NCBI GenBank assembly: GCA_020846955.1
Contig: JADLCZ010000052.1
Location: 1 to 12,564 of the forward strand
DNA from: Candidatus Nomurabacteria bacterium
GTDB taxonomy: Bacteria > Patescibacteriota > Minisyncoccia > Phycocordibacterales > UBA9973
Length of the DNA stretch: 12,564 nucleotides
Direction: 5' to 3'
Made by a program: the position numbers and the translations under genes. This document shows positions 6,678-12,430 of the stretch, one piece after another. The notes under the pieces are model-generated. The model was not told where the DNA came from and searched no databases. It saw only the letters and a program-made list of their open reading frames with translations. Each line of letters opens with the position of its first letter. Position 1 is the first letter of the stretch.

Positions 6678-7752
6678 CTTTTTCCAAAAGCATTGGTATA
6701 GATTGAGTATAAATTACATCAAAATGAATAGTCCCTATAACCTGTCCCCTCACGGTCTCTACTCTCACACGCCACTTACCATCTTTTAAATTTGTTTTAT
6801 AAGAATACCCACGATAACCATTATTACCACCGCCTATCATTGGAAATGAAATTTTTGTACTACTTACCCATTTTTTCATGTTCGTATCAAAATACTGCCA
6901 ATCATGAACAATATCTGTATTGATATCAAGCGGAGCAAACACTGAACTATATACGTAAACTGAATCTCCTTGTCCTATATTTATAACTTTATTGAAATTT
7001 AAAAAACCTTTTTCTTTCTCTCCTATTACATGATAGCCATCCTGTAATTTATACACTTCGTGATAAACATCCCCCTTTTTTAAAACTAAAGGTATTGGTG
7101 GAATTATATTGGTGAAATATAAAACATTTATAAAAATAAAAACTAAAAGGATACTTGTAATTAAGTATTTTAAACTTTTTTTAATCTCATCTAGAATGAA
7201 TAAAGAAAAAATATAAATTATTATAACAATAGAAAGTAAACTTGTAATACCACTTATAATAAATGCTTTAGCACTAATAATATTTAGTATTATGGGTACT
7301 GCAAATAAATAGTAGAAAAATAATCCTGAAAAAAATATAGTAATCTGTAATACTAAATTTTCGTATTGTTTTTTAAAAATATCATTCCCCAACATTAAAA
7401 GCAGGAGAAGGAATATAAAAAACCAGCTCGATGATAAAGACCCACTACGATAATAAAAAACTGCAAATCCACTAAATAATCCTCCAAACATAAACTGGAT
7501 TAAAAATGGTGAAAAAATGTAAATTTTTTCTAAAAATGAATTTTTAATTTCCTTATTGAAAAAATAATTAAAAATAAAAATCCCCAATATTGCAAAAAAT
7601 AAATAGAAAATAAATACAGTATTTTCAAAAACTCTATCTATCCTATTGAGAGTAATGTAATCAATAAAAAATCCGAGTATAACTGATACGGGCATTAAAT
7701 ATGTGTTATTTTTTTTTATCCAATTTTTTAAATTTTGTATTTTTTGTTTCAT
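6670..7752 (-). CDS. Multi-pass membrane protein with C-terminal DUF2914 domain
   Basis: From the ATG at 7752 this is a 360-residue protein. The first two thirds are about seven hydrophobic segments in very AT-rich codons (for example FIFNYFF and WFFIFLLLLLMLGNDIF). The last third is soluble: a beta-rich stretch, then HDWQYFD...WVSSTKISFPMIGG...GYRGYSYKTNLKDGKWRVRVETVRGQVIG, with the H-W, R-G-Y-S-x-K and G-x-W-R-V signatures of DUF2914. DUF2914 proteins are widespread but have no known function; the soluble domain is probably outside the membrane. A TTG-started version beginning ten codons upstream (7782) is possible but would place the -10 box inside the gene, so ATG 7752 was chosen. The helicase gene follows after 7 bases. 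Confidence 0.82.
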   Translation of the reverse strand: MKQKIQNLKNWIKKNNTYLMPVSVILGFFIDYITLNRIDRVFENTVFIFYLFFAILGIFIFNYFFNKEIKNSFLEKIYIFSPFLIQFMFGGLFSGFAVFYYRSGSLSSSWFFIFLLLLLMLGNDIFKKQYENLVLQITIFFSGLFFYYLFAVPIILNIISAKAFIISGITSLLSIVIIIYIFSLFILDEIKKSLKYLITSILLVFIFINVLYFTNIIPPIPLVLKKGDVYHEVYKLQDGYHVIGEKEKGFLNFNKVINIGQGDSVYVYSSVFAPLDINTDIVHDWQYFDTNMKKWVSSTKISFPMIGGGNNGYRGYSYKTNLKDGKWRVRVETVRGQVIGTIHFDVIYTQSIPMLLEKVL

Positions 7753-7765
7753 AAATATACAAATA

Positions 7766-7774
7766 ATTATAACA
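7766..7774 (-). promoter_or_regulatory. Extended -10 element of the DUF2914 gene
   Basis: Minus strand TG-T-TATAAT (7774-7766). It lies 13 bases before ATG 7752, giving a predicted leader of about 6-7 bases. It faces away from the promoter of the 37-residue gene at 7808-7813, so the two form a divergent promoter region. Confidence 0.55.
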
Positions 7775-7807
7775 CAATTCAAACTATACTCTTTGCTAAA
7801 AATAGGC

Positions 7808-7813
7808 TATACT
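7808..7813 (+). promoter_or_regulatory. -10 element of the small basic protein gene
   Basis: TATACT ending 7 bases before ATG 7821, with no TG extension. The heptamer CTATACT (7807-7813) also occurs at 7784-7790, 23 bases upstream. The predicted start site falls at or just before the ATG. Confidence 0.45.
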
Positions 7814-7820
7814 AGCTTAT

Positions 7821-7934
7821 ATGGCAAAAAGAGCAAGTCAAGGTATAAAAAATAAGCAATCTCGTTCCCCAAAGACTACAAAGCGTCTCATTGCAAAAAG
7901 AGTACGTCTTTATGGGGAGAAAGCTCATAAATAA
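7821..7934 (+). CDS. Small basic protein of unknown function (37 residues)
   Basis: An uninterrupted 37-codon frame from ATG 7821 to TAA 7934. It starts MAKRASQGIKNK and has 13 Lys/Arg residues spread over its length and only one Glu. No membrane segment, cysteine or known domain is seen. Support for it being real comes from its surroundings: a -10 box 7 bases before the ATG, and a strong stem-loop terminator 18 bases after the stop, with nothing else between them. Size and charge resemble tiny ribosomal or nucleic-acid-binding proteins, but I do not recognise it as bL34, bL35, bL36, bS21 or Thx. Function unknown; RNA or ribosome binding is only a guess from charge. Confidence 0.65.
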   Translation: MAKRASQGIKNKQSRSPKTTKRLIAKRVRLYGEKAHK

Positions 7935-7951
7935 TTTATAAGTAAATAAAC

Positions 7952-7974
7952 AAAAGCCCCAAAATGGGGCTTTT
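7952..7974. terminator. Intrinsic terminator after the small basic protein, probably bidirectional
   Basis: AAAAGCCCC (7952-7960), five-base loop, GGGGCTTTT (7966-7974): a perfect 9-bp stem with a U-tract in the plus direction. On the minus strand the same stem is followed by T-rich sequence and lies 8 bases beyond the tRNA-His CCA end, so it can also end the HNH/tRNA-His transcript. Confidence 0.85.
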
Positions 7975-7981
7975 GTTTTGT

Positions 7982-8056
7982 TGGGGAGGCATGAGGGTAC
8001 TGCCCCCTCGCCGACGGTTCCACAAACCGCCGTGCTACTATTACACCAATGCCTCC
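7982..8056 (-). tRNA. tRNA-His (anticodon GUG), unusual T-loop, CCA encoded
   Basis: Read on the minus strand from 8056. The acceptor stem GAGGCAT/ATGCCTC is perfect, with an extra 5' G (8056) opposite discriminator C73 (7985); this G-1:C73 pair is the identity mark of tRNA-His. The D stem is GTG/CAC. The anticodon stem GCGGT/ACCGT encloses TTGTGGA with anticodon GTG. The T stem is GAGGG/CCCTC. The CCA tail is encoded (7984-7982). Oddities: the T-loop reads GGCAGTA instead of TTCRANY, and the D-loop has A where G18 is expected. All stems remain intact, so it may be functional or newly degenerating. Its first 16 bases also encode the last codons and stop of the HNH gene. Confidence 0.83.
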
Positions 8057-8535
8057 ATGAGTTTTCTTTCTTCGTTCTTATAATGATGAATCAAGAAATG
8101 ACAATTATGACACAGGTACATTAAATTTGCAATGGAATTATTTTTTCTATCTCGATCAATGTGGTGTACTGCTATAATTCTAAAATCTTCCGTTTTACAC
8201 AAATTACATTTTTTTGGTACCTTATATCTATTAATAACGCTTCTATAAGAATGTTTACCTTCTTTCCAATTAGCATGCTTAGGCCCTATAAAAACTGAAT
8301 TACGCCATTTTGTTTGACAAGACTTTGTGCAAAAATATGTTTTACTTTTTGAAATTCGTAAAGCTTTAACAGTTTTATAAACTTCTTTATTGCATGAATG
8401 ACAATTAACAATTTTGCCAGTTCTGCTACCTACTCTCATACATGCCTGAGAACAATATTTAGCTTGCCCTTTTTTTATATGATAGGGCTTACCATAAAAT
8501 TCTTTTGAACAAATCTTGCATTCAATAATTGGCAT
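8041..8535 (-). CDS. HNH endonuclease with paired zinc-binding motifs (homing-endonuclease-like)
   Basis: A 164-residue protein with three zinc-ribbon-like units. C6-x2-C9...C28-x3-C32 and C45-x2-C48...C69-x3-C73 are probably DNA-binding. C110-x2-C113...C142-x2-C145 cradles the HNH core VHHIDRDRKNNSIANLMYLC (about 123-142), whose catalytic residues would be H124/H125 and N133 plus H146 or a neighbouring histidine. 'ANWKEG' (88-93), often seen between such fingers and the HNH core, is present. Free-standing proteins of this build are typical homing endonucleases of phages, introns and Patescibacteria genomes. The gene has its own -10 box 6 bases upstream. Its last codons (E-A-L-V-stop) lie inside the tRNA-His 5' half, with TAA in the D-loop. 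No sign of an intron or of damage. Confidence 0.85.
   Translation of the reverse strand: MPIIECKICSKEFYGKPYHIKKGQAKYCSQACMRVGSRTGKIVNCHSCNKEVYKTVKALRISKSKTYFCTKSCQTKWRNSVFIGPKHANWKEGKHSYRSVINRYKVPKKCNLCKTEDFRIIAVHHIDRDRKNNSIANLMYLCHNCHFLIHHYKNEERKLMEALV
8077..8104 (-). promoter_or_regulatory. Possible internal promoter for tRNA-His
   Basis: Minus strand TTGTCA (8104-8099), 16-base spacer, TATAAG (8082-8077), ending about 20 bases before the tRNA 5' end. It lies within the coding sequence of the HNH gene. Each box matches its consensus at 5 of 6 positions. If real, the tRNA can be made independently of the endonuclease transcript. Confidence 0.35.
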
Positions 8536-8541
8536 ATTCTT

Positions 8542-8550
8542 ATTTTATCA
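8542..8550 (-). promoter_or_regulatory. Extended -10 element of the HNH gene
   Basis: Minus strand TG-A-TAAAAT (8550-8542), ending exactly 6 bases before ATG 8535. No convincing -35 box. The rest of the gap to 8703 is plain AT-rich sequence in which I see no gene or structure. Confidence 0.5.
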
Positions 8551-8703
8551 AATGACTTTCAATATGTAAAATAGATGCTTTGTGGATAATTACAGAAACC
8601 CTACTTTAAACATATGCAGTCTAACCTCAACCATAGACTAATTTATCATTTATACCAGAAAAACACTTATAAATCAAAGTTTGGTGCAAATAAGTATATT
8701 GTA

Positions 8704-9123
8704 TTAAAAAGCGAAATTATAAACAAAAGAAAGTGTACATATCAATATTGATGTAAAAGCAGAAACCATACACCACATGCACCATTGTTTAATTTTGAAT
8801 GCCTGTAAATATATTAAGTAAATAGAAAATAAAGTAGCAAATAAACTAATATAAAATAAAATTATTGGGACAATTACGGGTAGTGAACTTAAGTTATATA
8901 TACCATAAGAAAAAGCAATAAAAGCATAATAAAACATTCCAAGAACTTCTACTGGGATTCCATATATTTTTGAATAGTCACTATTTATTACAGTATCACA
9001 ATCAGAGCGTAATGGGCAGACTAGCTTCTTCTTTGATATTTTTTTGTTGTGTATATATGAAGCCAAAATAAAACCAAAAAGTCCTAGCAGTATTAAAATT
9101 GTTTTAGAAAAAATTAATATCAT
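8704..9123 (-). CDS. Vitamin K epoxide reductase (VKOR) family membrane protein
   Basis: A 139-residue protein with four or more predicted membrane helices. Family hallmarks are present: a loop cysteine pair C36 and C42 (VCPLRSDCDTV), the conserved S-x-Y-S-x3-G-I-P segment (48-57), and the membrane-embedded active site C115-M-W-C118. Bacterial VKORs take electrons from DsbA-like thioredoxin-fold oxidases and pass them to quinone, and so drive disulfide formation outside the cytoplasm. There is no fused thioredoxin domain, and no DsbA partner is in the window. The ATG follows the stop of the pilin-like gene by one base (TAA-T-ATG), so the two are likely translated together, which suggests that the pilin-like protein is a substrate. 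Confidence 0.9.
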   Translation of the reverse strand: MILIFSKTILILLGLFGFILASYIHNKKISKKKLVCPLRSDCDTVINSDYSKIYGIPVEVLGMFYYAFIAFSYGIYNLSSLPVIVPIILFYISLFATLFSIYLIYLQAFKIKQWCMWCMVSAFTSILICTLSFVYNFAF

Positions 9124-9124
9124 A

Positions 9125-10918
9125 TTATTTACATACTATACTAGTTAATGGAATTTTTGTTTCTATCGTGTCGCCACTATTGTCTATACACAACATAGTT
9201 GTTGGGTCACTTGCAAATGGTACAGATATTGCATATCCTTTTGATGTTGAATAGCAACTTGCTACGCCATTTGTTACTTTAAGGAGTTCTGTTATCGCTT
9301 CTGAATTCTCAAACATTGAACTTTTTGCAGGAGTTATACAACTACCATCTAAATTTGCCTTACCATATGAATTTTTTGTTTTATCATAAAATGATTCTGC
9401 ATAAACTCGTGTGTTTGCTAAATTTGCTTTTATTGCAGCGTCCTTGCTTTTTAGTTTACTCTTATTAATAATCTCCACCATTGAGCGAGAAACCTCAGGG
9501 ACGTCAACGGTAACTTTCTCATTGATTTTTGAGATAACAGAATTTATTGTTATTTTGCCTTTTACTTTCATTGAATCTTTAATAATTATATCTTTTGTAG
9601 AAAGTATAAAAGTGAATTTCTTTGGAGCAAAACTTGCCTTCACTACCCAAATATCTGCCTTTATTTCATCAATAGAATCCATCTGGGAAAGAATTTCTGC
9701 CTTTTGTAGATTGAGCTCTGATTCATTTAATATATCTATCATTCTTGAAACAAAATTCTTTAATGCTTCTTTGTTGACAAGAACTTGATAGTGACGAGTT
9801 GATTCATTGTCGATTGTCTCAATGCCTACTTCAGTAATACTTTCTACAAACTTAGTATCCTCTATCAACGTTTTGATTTTTTTTAATTTTGCCTCATCGT
9901 ACGAAACTAGAGATTGCTCTTTTAATAGCTCTTTCAAGTCATTCTCATTGAAAGAAATCCAAGAATTTGGCTCCCCTGCAAATTCATTAATCATTCCTAT
10001 ATCTGGAATTTTCATATAAAAAGTTTTGTTGATCATTCTAAACTCGCTATCTAAATTAATACTAGAGCCACCAAATATAGATATAGTTCCATTGGTGACA
10101 GCATTCAGGTTTATTGATTCAGGATTTGTAAAATCTACGTCCATATCAGTCTTGATTTTAACCTTGTTTGTCATAGCTACCTTTTTATCAGACTCTAAAT
10201 CTTTATCCAGGCTATTGTTAGAATCAAGCACAGTGCTATCTTTCATTGAGTTTAATTCTTCAACTGTTACAGAAAGCTCTAGATCTGTAGCATGATGAAG
10301 AGTTTTCATTGCAGAGAAATTACTCATCATCTTTGCCATTGCTTTTTCTGGAGTTGGTTTAAGAAATGGAATTTCAAACGGAAGGTTGATGTATCCTTTA
10401 ACACTCGCAAAAATTACTCCTCCTCCCCCGAGTAATAATAATACAATAATCAAAACTGCAATGAATCGTCCCCAATGCTTCTTGGGCTCACCGCTTACGG
10501 TCTCTAAATTCTGGTAATCCTTCCTATAAGAAGCTGTGACGGCTCCTTGTGGCAAGGGCCCAGGAGACATTATATTTGCGGTAACGACTGGTTGTACCTT
10601 CTGCTCTGGGCGAAAATTATCAAAAGAGTTGGTCCGTGGGTCTTGGATAGGACTTGGATTTAAGTTTGGTGAGACTTCAATTTTCTTTATTGGGAGGGCT
10701 CCAGCAGGGCCTACAACTTTTGGCATTAAGTTTGGCTTAAGTGGCTCGGGTGGAGTAAAGGTTGAAGTAGGTGTAAATGTTGGAAAAAATTTTTCTAACC
10801 CTTCATTAATATCTTCTGTCTTCCATCCAACATTTGATAATTTGAGCGATATGTCTTCGCGTGATACTCCTCTTAATTTTTGAGCATCAATATATTTTAT
10901 TAGATCTTCGTTTATCAT
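9125..10918 (-). CDS. Single-pass membrane protein with UBA-like N-terminus and pilin-like, cysteine-containing C-terminal domain
   Basis: A 597-residue protein. Residues 1-44 (LIKYIDAQKLRGVSREDI, then GWKTEDINEGL) form a small three-helix UBA-like module common at the N-termini of Patescibacteria membrane proteins. Residues 46-128 are a Pro-rich cytoplasmic linker. One membrane helix spans about 152-172 (FIAVLIIVLLLLGGGGVIFA). Outside are a large beta-rich region (about 190-470) resembling LolA- or LppX-like domains in style only, and a terminal stretch from about 490 (KSKDAAIKANLANTRVYAES) that looks like the helix-plus-sheet part of type IV pilin-like proteins. All four cysteines, C527, C555, C577 and C596, are in this last domain, enough for two disulfides. 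The function is not recognised; a surface or cell-envelope role is inferred. It is coupled to VKOR by TAA-T-ATG. Confidence 0.75.
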   Translation of the reverse strand: MINEDLIKYIDAQKLRGVSREDISLKLSNVGWKTEDINEGLEKFFPTFTPTSTFTPPEPLKPNLMPKVVGPAGALPIKKIEVSPNLNPSPIQDPRTNSFDNFRPEQKVQPVVTANIMSPGPLPQGAVTASYRKDYQNLETVSGEPKKHWGRFIAVLIIVLLLLGGGGVIFASVKGYINLPFEIPFLKPTPEKAMAKMMSNFSAMKTLHHATDLELSVTVEELNSMKDSTVLDSNNSLDKDLESDKKVAMTNKVKIKTDMDVDFTNPESINLNAVTNGTISIFGGSSINLDSEFRMINKTFYMKIPDIGMINEFAGEPNSWISFNENDLKELLKEQSLVSYDEAKLKKIKTLIEDTKFVESITEVGIETIDNESTRHYQVLVNKEALKNFVSRMIDILNESELNLQKAEILSQMDSIDEIKADIWVVKASFAPKKFTFILSTKDIIIKDSMKVKGKITINSVISKINEKVTVDVPEVSRSMVEIINKSKLKSKDAAIKANLANTRVYAESFYDKTKNSYGKANLDGSCITPAKSSMFENSEAITELLKVTNGVASCYSTSKGYAISVPFASDPTTMLCIDNSGDTIETKIPLTSIVCK

Positions 10919-10924
10919 AATTAT

Positions 10925-10933
10925 ATTATATCA
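10925..10933 (-). promoter_or_regulatory. Extended -10 element of the pilin-like/VKOR operon
   Basis: Minus strand TG-A-TATAAT (10933-10925), six bases (ATAATT) before ATG 10918. Almost identical to the element of the LAGLIDADG gene. It lies in the 22-base gap after the methyltransferase gene, so the genes may also be cotranscribed. Confidence 0.6.
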
Positions 10934-10940
10934 TCAATAT

Positions 10941-11516
10941 TTAAAATTCATAGGCAATTAAGTATCTTGCGAGCTGTCTCTTCTTCCTAAGTAAGTCAAT
11001 TTCTGCAACTGGAGCCTTTTGAGTAAATTTAAATGTAGCCGAGACCATTCGTGCCCCAGGTGGCAACTCCTTTTCCAATTTGCCCAACATGTCATCCATG
11101 ATTTGTGGATATAAATATACAAATATATGTGTAGCTTTAGATAGATCGTGTTTAAAAAAATCTTGTCTTAAGATTTGAACATTATCACCGTGGCCCATTT
11201 TCTTGTTCCACCAAGAAATCGTCTTTGCTACATAGTATGGAAAAACTCCGTTTTCAATCCCTATAAATGTAGCACTTGGATACTTTTTCGCGAGATACCG
11301 TAGAACTCTTGCATCTCCACAACCAAGATCATACACAACACTGTCGGATTGTATATCAAGAGCTTTTTCAATATCGGGTAAGATCGATAGTGGTACAGAA
11401 ATAAAAGGTACCTTGGAAGTTATACCACTGTACATCCAAACAAGCATCACAAAAAGTATGATGAAAAAAAATAATACCAAAATCCATTGTAGTATGTACA
11501 TAAATGCAAGAAACAT
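10941..11516 (-). CDS. Membrane-anchored class I SAM-dependent methyltransferase (FAM173/ATPSc-KMT-like)
   Basis: A 191-residue protein with an N-terminal membrane helix (about 5-29) followed directly by a Rossmann methyltransferase. Motif I is VYDLGCGDARV at 61-71, the acidic residue after beta-2 is E88 in IGIENG, D119 probably touches the adenine, and FVYLYPQIM (132-140) follows the motif IV strand. The order (membrane helix, glycine motif, PYYVAKT helix, then a KLEKELPPGARMVSATF segment) resembles FAM173-type proteins. The eukaryotic members of that family trimethylate a lysine of the ATP synthase c-ring. The resemblance is judged by eye; the substrate here is unknown and could be another membrane protein. 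It sits between tRNA-Leu and the pilin-like gene, with its own -10 box 7 bases before the ATG. Confidence 0.8.
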   Translation of the reverse strand: MFLAFMYILQWILVLFFFIILFVMLVWMYSGITSKVPFISVPLSILPDIEKALDIQSDSVVYDLGCGDARVLRYLAKKYPSATFIGIENGVFPYYVAKTISWWNKKMGHGDNVQILRQDFFKHDLSKATHIFVYLYPQIMDDMLGKLEKELPPGARMVSATFKFTQKAPVAEIDLLRKKRQLARYLIAYEF

Positions 11517-11523
11517 ATATTAA

Positions 11524-11532
11524 ATTATATCA
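11524..11532 (-). promoter_or_regulatory. Extended -10 element of the methyltransferase gene
   Basis: Minus strand TG-A-TATAAT (11532-11524), seven bases before ATG 11516. Expected transcription start is within a base or two of the ATG. Confidence 0.6.
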
Positions 11533-11552
11533 CATTTTGTGCTAGAGAGAGG

Positions 11553-11580
11553 AATCTTGATCCTTACAGGATATCAGATT
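11553..11580. other. Imperfect hairpin between tRNA-Leu and the methyltransferase gene
   Basis: AATCT (11553-11557) pairs with AGATT (11576-11580) and ATCCT (11560-11564) with AGGAT (11568-11572), with a small internal bulge and a TAC loop. A TTTTT run follows only on the plus side. On the minus strand, where the transcripts run, there is no U-tract, so it may be a processing site or a weak barrier rather than a terminator. Confidence 0.3.
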
Positions 11581-11591
11581 TTTACTTCGAG

Positions 11592-11674
11592 TGCGCAGGA
11601 GAGGATTTGAACCTCCACGCCCTTGCAGGCACAGCCACCTCAAGGCTGCGTGGCTACCGTTACACCACCTGCGC
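11592..11674 (-). tRNA. tRNA-Leu (anticodon GAG)
   Basis: Read on the minus strand from 11674. Acceptor stem GCGCAGG/CCTGCGC is perfect with discriminator A73. The D arm is standard with GTAACGGTAG. The anticodon stem CAGCC/GGCTG closes the loop TTGAGGT, anticodon GAG. A long class II variable arm is present (GCCT/GGGC around GCAA). The T arm GGAGG-TTCAAAT-CCTCT is standard. The total is 83 bases. CCA is not encoded, unlike tRNA-His in this window. Its 5' end is separated by a single base from the stop codon of the LAGLIDADG endonuclease gene, so the two probably share a transcript and RNase P would release the tRNA. Confidence 0.93.
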
Positions 11675-11675
11675 A

Positions 11676-12350
11676 TTATCTATACTTTTTCTGTTGCTTG
11701 TCCTCTATCTTTAAAGCTTTTTTGATTTTAATTTTTTTTCTAGACAAGGAAACAACTTTTGGATTATAGTACATTTTTTTTATTATTGCTAGGGCTTCTC
11801 TTTTCGCGTATTTTAGTTGAAGTGTAGAATTTCTACCATTATTTGTTATGTGCCCATGCGCATTAGTTTTTACTTCTATTTCCCTTTGCAACCAAGTTAT
11901 GTGCTTTTTACTTGCAGAAACAAATTCAAGATAAAACATATGGCTTGATTTCCATCTTGGATCCCAATAGGAATAGAAACATCCATCTCCATCAAAGCAT
12001 CCTCTTAAAAAATCAAAGAAGTATTTTTCTGGTACTGCTAGTTGTCCCATAGTTAATGATTTCTTTGGAGTTAATCCTATTGACAAAAGAAAATCATAAA
12101 AAATTCTATTTTTAAATTGAACCCTTAAACACTTTTGTCCATCACCATTTTCTTTAGTCCCAACATTAAATTTTACCCCGAGACATCTAGAGAAATTTTC
12201 CAACTGCTCTCTATCTTTTGATGTTAGATCAATCAGTAAATTATCATTCGCTAAACACCCGTCAGTTGCCAATAGACCAATCGCATATGCTAGGTTTGGT
12301 CGCCAGGTTGTATCTATGATCTTCTTTGGTTTTGGTCCCCTCTTCACCAT
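11676..12350 (-). CDS. Free-standing LAGLIDADG homing endonuclease
   Basis: A 224-residue protein with two LAGLIDADG helices: LAYAIGLLATDG at 20-31 and FLRGCFDGDG at 114-123, each ending in the catalytic Asp (D30 and D121, or the adjacent D in GDG). Two motifs about 90 residues apart mark a single-chain pseudo-dimeric enzyme that cuts a long, non-palindromic site. The ends are very basic (MVKRGPKPKK; SRKKIKIKKALK). There is no intein or maturase domain. Such genes copy themselves into cleaved alleles by repair. This one ends with TAA one base 5' of tRNA-Leu and has a perfect extended -10 box 6 bases before its ATG. It lies between the bL19 terminator and the tRNA, so it looks like an insertion upstream of an existing tRNA gene. 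Confidence 0.9.
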   Translation of the reverse strand: MVKRGPKPKKIIDTTWRPNLAYAIGLLATDGCLANDNLLIDLTSKDREQLENFSRCLGVKFNVGTKENGDGQKCLRVQFKNRIFYDFLLSIGLTPKKSLTMGQLAVPEKYFFDFLRGCFDGDGCFYSYWDPRWKSSHMFYLEFVSASKKHITWLQREIEVKTNAHGHITNNGRNSTLQLKYAKREALAIIKKMYYNPKVVSLSRKKIKIKKALKIEDKQQKKYR

Positions 12351-12356
12351 ACTTAT

Positions 12357-12365
12357 ATTATATCA
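12357..12365 (-). promoter_or_regulatory. Extended -10 element of the LAGLIDADG gene
   Basis: Minus strand TG-A-TATAAT (12365-12357), six bases (ATAAGT) before ATG 12350. A TAGACT at 12385-12380 with a 17-base spacer matches 4 of 6 bases of a -35 box. The transcript should begin at the ATG and may also cover tRNA-Leu. Confidence 0.6.
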
Positions 12366-12396
12366 CCTCAAGGTAATAGAGTCTACTAATTAATAT

Positions 12397-12430
12397 AATC
12401 AAAAATCCGACTTACGTCGGATTTTTGATT
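12397..12430. terminator. Intrinsic terminator of the bL19 gene
   Basis: AATCAAAAATCCGAC (12397-12411), loop TTAC, then GTCGGATTTTTGATT (12416-12430): a perfect 15-bp stem. The bL19 stop codon (12431-12429) overlaps its edge, so termination occurs right after the gene. The A- and T-runs in the arms make it work in either direction. Confidence 0.85.

Noticed and set aside
7753..7782. TTG start ten codons upstream for the DUF2914 gene
   Set aside because: The extension overlaps the TGT-TATAAT element, and the ATG at 7752 starts a more typical membrane protein N-terminus.
8536..8703. Intergenic stretch checked for a small gene, riboswitch or terminator of the VKOR operon
   Set aside because: No frame with supporting signals and no stable stem with a U-tract were found; only the HNH -10 box is supportable.
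9411..10883. Plus-strand frames of 70-125 codons opposite the pilin-like gene
   Set aside because: They are shadows in an AT-rich gene, broken into pieces with no shared start signals.
11592..11674. tRNA-Leu region read as tRNA-Ser(UGA) because of the TTGAGG loop
   Set aside because: The five-base stem CAGCC/GGCTG sets the loop so that GAG is the anticodon, and discriminator A73 fits leucine.
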